Assembly (NCBI RefSeq): GCF_004027225.2
Contig: NC_044279.2
Span: 45,780,744 to 45,844,743 of the forward strand
DNA length: 64,000 nucleotides
Source of the DNA: Strigops habroptila
Taxonomy: Eukaryota > Chordata > Aves > Psittaciformes > Psittacidae
Reading direction: 5' to 3'
Shown: positions 14,501-26,500 of the stretch, in pieces
How positions within the stretch are numbered: position 1 is the first letter of the stretch
Layout of the letters: every line of letters starts with the position of its first letter
Notes under the pieces: generated by a model
The model's input: only the letters and a program-made list of their open reading frames with translations
Database searches by the model: none
Told to the model about the DNA's origin: nothing
Translations under genes and position numbers: made by a program

Positions 14501-17500
14501 GGGGTTGGTGCAGCTGTTGTGCTTGGGAGTTGAGTAACACCAACAGCTGCATTATCTGTTGCTGTCGGGGTTTGAGTAGCTACTGTGCTTGTCACTGGGG
14601 TTGGTGTAGCTGCAGTGCTTGGAGTAGCCATATTGTCTGTTGCTGTCGGGGTTTGAATAGCTACTGTGCATGTCACTGGGGTTGGTGTAGCTGTGGTGCT
14701 TGGAGTAGCTATATTGTCTGTTGCTGTCGGGGTTTGAGTAGCTACTGTGCTTGTCACTGGGGTTGGTGTGGCTGCGTTGTCTGTTGCTTTGCCATCAGAT
14801 CCAGAGACATTTTTTTCCCTTTGAAGGTGCTGGATAGTGTTGAGCAGGGCTCTGTAGGCATAGGCCAAGCCCCAGCACGTTGCCAAAATTTGTCCCTCTC
14901 TGGTATAACCAGGACGACAGCACACCTCGTTTAAGTGTTTTACTAGTTTTTCCGGATGTTGCACTTGTTCAGTGGTGAAGTTCCAAAGCACTGGAGGGGC
15001 CCACTGGCCTAGGTACTTGCCCATACTATCCCACACACCCTGCCACTCATAACTGTCCAGCCTCAGGGAAAATCTCCTGGTGGTCCTCCTATATCGTCGT
15101 CTAACCCTAGACCAGATTCGAACCTGATACTGCTGAATTTTTGACATTAAACGAAATAGGATGTTCCTACGACGGGATGGCCGTGGGTAAAACACACTCC
15201 GTATGTTTGCCAACATGCTGATCCCCAGCACAATCAGCAGGCAGGTTTCAAGGGTACTCAAAGGCCATCTAAAACCTTCAGAACTCTCAACTGCTGTTGC
15301 AAATAGGCTGGTGGGGGAACGGGGGGTGAAAGAGAATGCTTCCTTCGTAAGTTTACCCCCCGAGGAGAAAAAAAAAGATATGCAATTGCTAAAATATTTC
15401 ATTATATACCTCCCAATGTATAGTGGTGATGGCCACGCTGGAAGCACAAACCAGACCAGTTTCATGATCAATGAGTCTATTGTATTACAAGTCATTACCA
15501 TGAAGTACAGTGAAACAAGAACCTTCGCCCAGGCCCCCCAGCCGATAAACGCTAAAACAGCAAATAGTGGCTGTAAGTAAGGTACAACATGCTGAAATTC
15601 TGAGATCAAGCGCAACAAGTCTGAGAGCCAAATAATCACCATTGTGACGAGTAGTAACAATGAATTCTTATCACAAATATGATTAAACACACTCTGGTCA
15701 GATCTGTCGTTATCTCAACCTTTCATGCCCCACGTTGGGCGCCAAAAAGAACTGTCGTGGTTTGAGCCCAGCCAGTAACTCAGAACCACACAGCCGCTCG
15801 CTCACTCCCCCCCCCCCCCACTTCTTCCTCCCCCCGCTCCCGGAGGGATGGGGAGGAGAATGGGAAGAATGTAACTCCCACGGGTTGAGATAAGAGCAGT
15901 CCCGCAACTAAGGTATAACACAAAACCACTACTGCTACCACCAATGATAATAACAATTAGTGAAATAACAAGGGGAGAGGATACAATCGCTCACCACCCG
16001 CCGACCGATACCCAGCCCGACCCGAGCAGTGATCAGGGCCTTCCGGGTGACTCCCCCCGGTTTATATACTGGGCATGACGTGCTGTGGTATGGAATACCC
16101 CTTTGGCTAGTTTGGGTCAGGTGTCCTGTCTCTGCTTCCTCCCGGCTTCCCCTCCTCCCTGGCAAAGCATGAGACTGAGAAAGTCCTTGGTTGGAATAAA
16201 CATTACTTAGCAACAACTAAAAACATCGGTGTTATCAGCGTTGTTCCCAGGCTGAAAGTTAAAAAACACAGCACTGCACCAGCTACTAAGCAGGAGAAAA
16301 ATGACTGCTATAGCTGAACCCAGGACAAAAGGCAATGATGCCAGATTATGAGACACTGACAACAGGAGTATATGAAACAGAAAATATATGTCCTGAAGCT
16401 ACAGAAATGAGGAAAAAAGGGATGCGCAGATGAACGAATAAGAAAAAAATTGTGGAGTTTATCAATTCTGGGTGAAGGAAGACAAGTAGACCTAAATGTA
16501 CCACAAGATAAATAATAATATATGCAAAAGTTAAAAAGGAAAATGTGATCCCAGGGTGCATGATCTGAGGTATTTCTTAATGAAATAAAAGAACTCATGC
16601 AATCAGAAAAGTTTTTAACAATATAACACTGCTGCTGAAAAGCTTTATACTTTCAGTTACTCCATGTCCCAAATGTATTTAAATGAAAACAGTGTAACAA
16701 ACGCTACAGATCATCAGCTTCAATGACAGTGTCTTCTCTTCTATTCCTGTATATATAGATAATGTTTGGCATGTAACAGAGGACATAACCAGTCTGTAAC
16801 AGAACCATAACACTATCATTTGCAAATGGGATGCAAAGGTCTAACACTTTTTGAATCATTGGTAATTAAGGGAAAATAAGCAGAAAAGGGATCTTATGAA
16901 TTAGACACAAGAAATAAGAACAGACCTTTTTCTAGCAGTCTGCTGAAAAACTAGCAAGCTGTTCATGATGTGTTTTACAGAGATTAACTAAACTACCGAC
17001 AAATAAATTATCATATGTACTGTGCATGCAGAACTGCAGCTCTTAACGTTAGCTATATTTTGCATCATAAGCTTACTTGCCAGTTGTAATGTGAATTAAT
17101 ACTTTTTGAAAAGCTCAAGAATACGCTTTTAAGATGTGTGAAATTACGTTGTAAATTCTCAACAGATTTACCTCAGCAAATTTTGTTTCCAATTCAAAAT
17201 TACGTTCTTCTATTTGCTTTACAGTATTCCTTAACTGTTCATACATTCGTTGCGAATGTTCTGCTCTCTGTCTTTCATTTAGTTCCTTCATTTCCAACAT
17301 CGTGATTTTCTTAGAAATGGACAAAATCTCACTGTTGGTTACTGCTTTTGTGGCCTTGTCCATGGTATTGTCACTTCCTACATCAAAAAATATTTACATT
17401 AGGGAATACGCAAGCTGATTCAACTATGAAAATTATTTGCTCCATGAAATAGAATGTGAGTTTTGCTTTATCTCCGTCAGATAAACTTTACTGTATTACT

Positions 17501-20500
17501 TCTTTAAACTGGAGACATGGTTACCTTGCCTTATTACATGTTCAAAAAGTATCTAATTTGAATAAAATATTATTATCAATTATAAATGGGTATATCTGCA
17601 ACCATGGTTATTGAGACTGATAAGTATTTTCAGTGTGGCCTTTCACTCTATCCTTAACTCAGCTGGTAAATCTTCAGGAAATTTAATTTAAGATCTGTAA
17701 AAGAAATAGGTGTGGATGAGTTGTTCCTGAGTAACGGGGATGTAAACTGTACACAAAGAAGCCTTACCTATCAAGGAAAAATACTTTGCTACAGAGCATG
17801 AAACCAGGAAAAAGAAATAAGTTTTCTAACCACCTATGAAGTACTTTGACTAACAATCAAGTTAGGACATACTACCCCTTATTAAAAAAATTAAAAATCA
17901 GGTGATGCTGCTTTACAAGTCCCAGCTTTTAAACCCTTAACCCAAGAAAAGTCAACATGGAACAGGTTACAGAGAAAGAAAAACAAACTTGGTTTTGGTC
18001 AAATAGATAAGTAAAATGAAACAAACAAACAAGAAAATTCACCAAAAAACCCCAAACCAAACCATTAACGACAAACACAAAATAGTTTTGCCTTTTTTGT
18101 TTGTTTTAAGATGTATACATTTTAAAAAATTTTAAGATATTTCTTTTACACGGAACATACCATTTGATTTTTAATGCTGCAATATAACTTTCATACTTGC
18201 CCAGTTTAGTCATCTGTTCCCAAGCCTGTTCTACAGTGTGAAGTTTCTCTTTCGTGACCTCCAGTTCCTTATTCAATGAATTTATCTGGGCTTTCAACGA
18301 TATATTCTCACACTGTATGACAAAAAAATTGCAACATAACAGCAAAGTATTTAACTGTAGCAGAATTAGTATCTATAAAATCTATTCAATGAATAGATTT
18401 AATTTATGCATAACCCATAATCTACATATATGACAACAGAAGAGCATAAATTTCCTCCCGAGTGTAAAAATGCTAGTCTTTTCTCTCTCTGTTGTATCTT
18501 ACTGCCATTTAGTATTGCTGTGAACATTTATCGCCAGTGACTGTGATTCCTAGAGTGTCTAGAAATAGATGAAGAAATCTGTTTGTAATATTAAACAATC
18601 TCATTAACAGTGAGAAAGAAAGAAGTACTTCCAGAAGATATTTTATCCCGCACAGTACACTCCATCTTGCACATAAATACATATTTGAGACAGATCATAT
18701 GCTTCTTTTAGTGCTTTTAAGCATCTAATATGATGACAAACATTAGTTTTGTAACTGTTCCTTCATTCCTCCACATAGAAATACGAATTTTCACATTAAC
18801 CAGTAAAACAAATTGAATACTTCATATTAAGAAAGCCAATCATATCCTGGGCTGCATCAAACGGAGAGTGACCAGCAGGTCGAAGGAGGTGATCCTGCCC
18901 CTCTACTCTGCTCTCATGAGACCCCACTTGGAGTGCTGCATACAGTTCTGGTGTCCCCAACATAAGAAAGACATAGAACTGTTGGAGCAAGTCCAGAGGA
19001 GGGCCACAAGGATGATAAAGGGGCTTGAGCACCTCCCATACAAAGACAGGCTGAGAAAATCGGGGCTGTTCTGTGATTCTAATTTCTAGTTTCCTAAAAA
19101 CATTTTTAATTTGCTATGATAAATGATTCTCTAGCTCTGTGAAACTGCTGAAATAGGCAACGCACAAAATTTCATAAAATACAGAAGGAAGCATTCATTC
19201 TTCAGCTGACACAAATGCACCGACCTGTTCTCAAGCAGACAAATTTAGTAGTTCAGTAAGTTTACCCAGAACATGTACTTAACCCCTGTCAACCGAAGAA
19301 ACCCAAGAGACCAGAACATGACACAAGCTTTACCTGGTTAAACTACTACTTTCTTGGACTATTATTTCTGACATGAATGAAAAGTGGGAGGCAGTAATGT
19401 ATCTTTGAAGCCAGCTTTACAGCTTGAAAAGAAGCTCCCTTCTATTTGAGAATAAAAGTTCAAAAGAATAGCTACATATTTGTAGTCCCTGCAACATTTT
19501 GTAAACACATTGTGAACAATCTTTGGTTACTTTCTCTTTTTATGGAGCAAAAAGCTTACTGCTTACTGCCTTTTAGAACGGTATATTTCATTCTTGCAAA
19601 TCAGAAATTAGTAAGAGCACTTACTTTGAAAGAAAGCTTTAAAAGTGTTTACACTCATTCTACTTTCCTTATGACCTAGAAAACTGAAGATGATAGCAAA
19701 TATTTCTTCTGCCAGCCTTGTTTTCGTAATCAAAGAACAAAAAATACTTCGTGAGGGAACATACCCATACTTAAAAAGCAAACATAACCAAATAAACCAA
19801 CCCACAAAACAATTCAACAAAATGCTTTTATGTATGCTTAACGAAAAAAATCTGTGACTTTGTGTATGTTTCTTAATCCACTGAAAATTACTGGAGACAC
19901 AAAATCAATTTAATAGCAACAGTAAGACTGGCTCTAATATCTCATACCCACTACAGGACTGTTATAACCTGCAGTTCCAGTGCTGGGATTTCTGTTCTAT
20001 CTTTCTATTAAGCAAGAATAGAAACCAATACAGAACGAATGTGTAATGAGGGGGTTTTTCCCTTAGGGTTCAAACATAATGTAAACATTACCTCCATGTG
20101 TTCCATGTTTGTTGTCCGCTGGACAAGCACATTATCTTTTTGTAACATATCTCTGTATTTAGCAGTTAATGCATTATACTGCTTATTAGCCAGCTCTAGC
20201 TCAGACAATGGCACACTACCATCCAACACTTTTTGCAGAGCTGCAATCTTAAAGCTAGCCATTTCCTATGAAAATAATCAACACAATGGGTTACTAAGGT
20301 CTGCTGGGTCTTTAAATAGGAAAATTATAATTACTCCACATAAAAAGAATACTATTTAATATAATGCTTTAGAACATAATACTGGTTTATTTTACTAAAC
20401 TACTGTCCATCTTTATAAACAGCTTGCAATAAGCATTGGTAAAATTTTTCTGGTATTCAAACTCTCTGGGTGATTTTATCAATGGTTGCCTCATAAAGGC

Positions 20501-23500
20501 ACTGTCAAAACCATACTTTACAAAGATGAGTTAATAGAGGCCCTAGCAACCTGCAAGGCCACAAAGTAAGATTTGGTTTCATATGACACTTTCAATAAAA
20601 AGAACTTGTTCAAGCAACTTCAGAAGGAGAAAACTGACAGGTTTCATATTTTGATGCTTACTTAAACACACAATCTTTTGACAAAATTTATAACAGCATT
20701 TGACAAGCATTTGGGTAATACATTCAAGAAACTAATAGTGCCTCCATTTTAAAAAAAGGGCATTTATTGTAAAAATAAAAACGTGTACTATTATGACCGT
20801 AAACTGCACCTTGAATCGTTGCAAGTTTCCAATCTTCTCTGTAACTGCAGTCTCCATATGTGTTATTTCACCCTTTAGTTTCTCATTTTCTCTTCTAAGA
20901 TGCCGTTCTGCTTCCAGTAAAGCAGTATACTGCCTTGTTAGTGACCTCTCATTAACTCGTAAAACAGTTATTTTTCTATTATTTTCTGCAAGTACTTTCT
21001 TTGTTTCATCAGGATCCAGCTGAAGTGCACTGAGTAGATTCTGTAAAACAATTTTTTTAAAAGAACCTTGTACAGAAATAAGGTAAGATTCAACTACATA
21101 GACAAGCTTTCTTGCACAATTTTATCTAGGTGTGAAAATTCTGTTCATCTGTCTTGAAATAATTTCTATTTGCTAATAAAAATTACTTACAGAATATGCC
21201 TTTATTTTTGTAGCATCCTGTTCTTTTTGCTCTTCTAGCCTTTTCATTTCCTCTTTCATATTTTCAGATTCTTTCTGCCAGCTTTCCTTTTGACTAAAAC
21301 AGTAATTAAATATTTTCATTTATAATGATCAAAGACAAGATGATTTTTAAAACCGTAACTGAACCAGCAAATATTGCAAACCAAGGTACTTATTTTTAGC
21401 AGCAACATAATTTCAAAATTACATTATAAATTGTAGCTGGATTACTGAAAAACTATACCCTCTGTTTAGGCTCCATTTGGTTTAATGATGAAGTAATTCT
21501 TAAGTTAAAGTGTCTTATCTCTTCTACATTCCCCAATATTTAGATAGTTGAACTTCCGTAATTCAGGAAAGAGAATAATACCTTTGATATTCTTTATACA
21601 GCAAGCCTTGTTGATGACGAATTACTGCAAATTTTTGCTTGTAGTCCTCTACTGCATCTTCTAATTCTTTAAGTAACTGTTCTTTATTTTCCAGTTCCTA
21701 ATAATTATTTTCCAAATATAATACTGAAGTGATTAACAAAGGTTTTACACATGAAAGGATTAATCAAAATGCCAGTTCTCCCTTGTGTTTTTCATGATAG
21801 ATGCTTCTGTCATGGACTGTGCGAACTGCAGTATTAAATGTGTATTTTCTTTAGAAGCAACAGATGAAAACAAGTCCAATGAAATCTGGGATTCATATTA
21901 ATACAAAGGTGTGAAATAGTGCATCATTGCACTGTGGATTACAGCCCTCAAACCTCAAGCCACCATAACATGAGGCTAGCCCACAAAGAATACTAACTGA
22001 ATGTCTGACTGAAAAGCGATGTTTTCTTCTTATGTTCCCAAATACTCTTCTACTTTATAATCATATACACCTGAAAGATAATCTCTAATCAAGAAAAGTG
22101 ATCAAAGACAGAACAAAATAATGTAGCATTAATAAAAAGGTAAGTTCTTTTTACTCCAATTCTCAAAGAGTCAGTTCTTCTTTACTTTATGCTCAATGGC
22201 TTCGGTTTCAATGTATTCATGCCTCTTTTTACAAATGTTGTATTTTTGAAAAATAATGGAAAGAAAATTCATATGGTAAATAAATAGAGACCTTTGCCGC
22301 ATAGAGAAAACCTGTTTAGAGTAGGATTTGTGCATGCAGACTCAGGTGTGGAATTCAGACAGCAGTAACAGAGAATTTCTCATAGAAAGAGTGCAAATGC
22401 AGAAGTAGAAGGAAGAGTGGACAAATATTTAGATTTAAAAAGAAATCTGAATTGTTCTAAGAGATTTAAGTATTATCTTCCAGGTTTACCACAGCAAATT
22501 ACTTACAGCTTTAAAAAAAAAACCAAACCAGAATAATAGCTCAAGGAGTTTACTTGACGTCAGAACTTCAAAATAATTTTGGAGTAATCTCCTGTGTCCA
22601 TGCAAGCCATGGTACTAAATTTCAGAGGAATTAGCTATATGTTACAAATATTCTTGATATTAAGGAGTAAATGAGTTACCTGTACAAGATGTATTAAATA
22701 TTCATTCAGAGAGTTAATCATATTAACACTTGAAGGAACCATTCCTTCTGGAAGATTCACTGTTTGGAAGACAATACTGGCACCTTCTGACTGCTGTAAT
22801 AAGGAAATTTCATTTTTCAATTGTGCAATCTAGAGAAAAGAAACAAAACCATCAATCAGCTCTTCCTATTCAATTAAAAAAAAAAAATTATGGAAAATAT
22901 ATTGTTTTCCTGTGCTACATCAGTTGTTATTAACAACCTAATTCACTTTTAACTTTTTAAAAGCTCTCTGGTTCTCTACTCTAACAGTACATAAAACACT
23001 ATTTTAGAATATTAATTACTGGAAACTCTTTTTGCATCACCAAAGCTATTCTAAAAAGCAAATTTAAATTTGGCTTCTTGTAAGACAATAATTCACTGCT
23101 TATTCCTGCTGTGGAAAGAAGCATTCCACAAAAAAATCAACTGCACAACTTAAAACAAGAGACAAGATTTTAGAGAATGTTTCATCATTTTGGAACACTT
23201 AATCTCTGTTACTTTTTTATACATAACAAATGCAAGACTACTGCTTCTTGAAGAAACAAACCTATGAGCTTTTCTAGGCACAGCTCTTTCCAAAAGACAA
23301 GTATGACTGTAGTATAGCATGATAGGATATTCCAAGGATAAAGTAACATTAAGAAGAGTAAGATTTGAACTTAAAATGGACAAATTGGAAGATCCAATAC
23401 ATATATTTAAGATTTGTAAAATTACACTGTTCACATAAGCTAAATTTAGCATCTTATAGATTGTGTGGTTTTGTTCTATATTATCAGAGCAGCCACTTTT

Positions 23501-26500
23501 CAAGCACAAAATAAATTTTATAAAATAAGTTGTATACCTTTTCATTTGCATTTGCCAGCTGATTAGAGAAATTTGTTGCCTCTTTCTGAGTCTGTTTCAG
23601 TTCCTGTCGTAATTCTTCATTTCGCCCTGTAAGCTGGTCAACCTGAGCTTTTAAGTGCACACTAGTATCAAAGATTCCCTCTGAATTCTTTGACTCCATT
23701 GCCTAAGGCAGTAAACACTTAATCAACAAAACAAAGTGCAGAAAAGCATTTTTTTTACATAATAAACCAGAGCCCTCAAATTTAGACAACATGAAATTAA
23801 CAAAAAGAATGAAACTTTAACGTTGTAAAATCTACTTATCAGTTTCCTGTATAGCTTGCCATAGACTATGACTTAAATTGTTAAATTTTCCTGTAAAAAA
23901 AAAAAAAAAAAACCACTGTAAAAAACCCCTATTTTTCATTTGCAAGATGTTTGAATAAATAATTTCCCTTAAACTCTGCAGGTCCCAGAGATAAGAGACA
24001 TGCAAACTTTTATGACTGGCACAATAAATTTACCAAACGCAGTTTTGAACCATCCACCTGAAGGTGTTTTGTTTATTTTAATTTTTATTGGCAATCTCCT
24101 GTTGCTTTATATTTTAAATTTGCATTTTTAAAGAGGTATTACACTATGTACACCTACTTGTAACTAAGGAAGCATATGTATAAGGAAGCTACTATTTAAT
24201 TATACAATAACCCAATAATCGAGAAGAAAACAGAAGCCTGTAAATCCTATAAAGCTAAATAATACTTCAGAAAGTAAGCTTACGTTAACTAAACGATCCA
24301 GACTAGGGATTATTAAGGCTGTTTCTCCTCCCTTCACACTAGGATCTTTCTGCATTTCCTTGACAGCTTGCAATATTTCTTTCATTCCTTGTTCAAGTTG
24401 TTTATTCTCTTCTGATAATTCTTTTACTGCAATAAAAATTGTAAATGTGTCTAAAAGCACTGAAAAAATGATTTAAGGTTTCCTAGGACATGTCATTATA
24501 ATGCTTGTTGATTTGATATATAGAAAGAATGTTCATATTATATATAAACATAACCAATTAATATGTGAAAAGTAAAGCTGCTAGGAACATCCAGAGAGTG
24601 TATTTTGCTGGAGAAGTACCAACAAGATATAATATGAATGAAATATGAAATGCTTCATGGGAACACATTTGACTTTGTTGAACCTTCCAGTCTCAATGTT
24701 TCCTGCCACTTTTTTCACTTCCTTAGTAGCCTGCCTGACCAGCTTTCACAAATCCAGAAACGTGGCTATCTTGGAAATGTTTGGGTTTAACAAGGAAGTA
24801 TATGGGAATTGCCCGAATTCCCTGCTTCTGGGAAAAAGAGAACATTTAAATTACTTGGCTTTAATAAGGACTCTGAAGAAATACAATTTTCCTGCCATCA
24901 TTAGTTTGTCAGTAGAATTCCAGATTTTCCAAGACTGATCAAGAAGTCCAGAAACTTTAAAAAAACCCAAACAATAAACCAATGAGGACTTTCTCTACAA
25001 GTTAACAAGACGGCTGACTGTTCTAAAGATCCAGGAGTGAATGCAGTATTTGGAGCAGTATAAGATTCTTGTCTAGAGAAATTAGAATTATTTTTATTTT
25101 GGACTTTACAAGCAGTACTCTTCAACTAACATACATGTATATGAAAGCAATGAGTGGGTTTAATTCCCAAACACTTCCTTAGAGTCAAACAAGCACTACA
25201 ATCACACAAGTAAATTATTCTAATTGGGATCACTCACAGACTTAAAGCCCTTATGAGGTCTGATTCAGGAAAGAAAAAAAAAAACCATGAAGAGCCTAGT
25301 TTAACATATTTAGTACGAATAAACTATGTTTCATGTTCTATCACTAAGTTTAAAAGTAGCAGCGCAGTGTACATATTTATACACAGGTACACAAAGACAC
25401 ACACTAACATAAACACGAAATTTAGAAAGTCATTAATGATAATTCAAAGAAATTCCAATTTGACAAATGCCATTAACATTCATTGTTTTCTAATTGTTGT
25501 GTTCGCACCTGAACCAATCCACAACCATAATGCCCACAGTTCACAAGTACATACGAATGACTGTATAATAACCTTCTACGCACACAGCAAACACAATCAC
25601 TGTGAAAGACCAAAGCAAACTGCATTTAAAAAAGAAACTGCCAAGTCAGATATTTGTGGTCACAATCACAAAATAAGCAAATTATCTGCAGGTACTTGAT
25701 AACATTCCCTAGTTTTAAAACAGGCTGCAACTTACATTTAGACTGAAATTTGGCTATTACAGTCCTGTTCTTCTCCAAATCTCGCTCTCTCATACTTAAT
25801 TCATTTGCAAGATACTCATTCTAAAGAAAAGAAGAAAGACATCTCAAAAATCATAGTTCAGAAATTTCAGTATTAGAATTTTCATTAAGACTCTGTAGTT
25901 AAATGAGAATAAACGCTTGAAAATATTGCTCATTCATATATGTACAACAGTGAAATTACACAGTATGTGAAGCAAAATGAGATGTTATATAGAAGGCAAC
26001 AAAGAAATAGCCTCATCTTCACAGCAATAAAATTATCAGTGGGGAAAAAAAACGACACATAAATTTTATATAAATATTTATCATGTGAGGTGTTTTTTTG
26101 TGTGGGTGGGTTTTTTTGTTTGTTTGTGGGTTTTTTTTTTGGAGGCATTGGTTTTTTGGTTTGTAGGAGATGCAAGGCTGTATGCACTGAGAAAAATCAT
26201 GAGTACTTTACTTACACAGATGTGTGGAAGGTCTTAGAATAAGAACTGTTCTCCCTTTGTATCCGTCTACGTGTGTGTGTGTGCACAGGTGTTGTGCAAA
26301 TTTTTTCCACCAATAGAATGAAAATATCTGCCTACATTTTTCAATTCTATGTTAACAAATACACAGAAAATTAATGACTTAGCACTTTTTTTATTAGAAG
26401 AAAAAATGCCCAGTTCCCTTTGAAGTATCTCATAGATTTAATTAATAAAGATGAAAATAAACTAACACATCTGTATTATTTGAATTTACCTTCTGAATAA

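Larger units (their letters stand above)
9076..16327 (-). mobile_element. Full-length young endogenous retrovirus, ERV-L/spuma-like, env-less
   Basis: Complete LTR element of 7,252 bp reading on the minus strand: 5' LTR 15753-16327, PBS, Gag-like ORF, in-frame UAG, Pro-RT-RNaseH-IN ORF, about 430 bp without a gene, 3' LTR 9076-9646. Flanked by the 5-bp duplication AAAGG (9071-9075 and 16328-16332). The LTR ends are TG...CA. Class III affinity is inferred from the Pol wording (YTDSW in RNase [14 protein letters not shown] in RT), the Gag block [20 protein letters not shown], the lack of a CCHC knuckle and the 5-bp duplication. The two LTRs differ by two substitutions and one C-tract indel, so the insertion is recent. 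It lies in sense orientation inside a CEP290 intron. Confidence 0.95.
8382..17171 (-). other. CEP290: CEP290 intron 28, enlarged by an ERV
   Basis: 8.8-kb intron between exons 28 and 29. Without the 7,252-bp ERV and one copy of the target duplication it would be about 1.5 kb, like its neighbours. Outside the ERV I see only AT-rich sequence and an A-tract at about 9050-9073 abutting the insertion. Confidence 0.9.

Noticed and set aside
14530..14934. Cys/Trp/Gly-rich ORF with repeats on the plus strand
   Set aside because: It is the antisense shadow of the Thr/Pro tandem repeat in gag.
15688..15690. GTG as the gag start codon
   Set aside because: A strong-context AUG 48 nt downstream (15642) is a better start.
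25253..25699. 148-codon plus-strand ORF in CEP290 intron 19
   Set aside because: No homology, low-complexity composition, antisense intron sequence.
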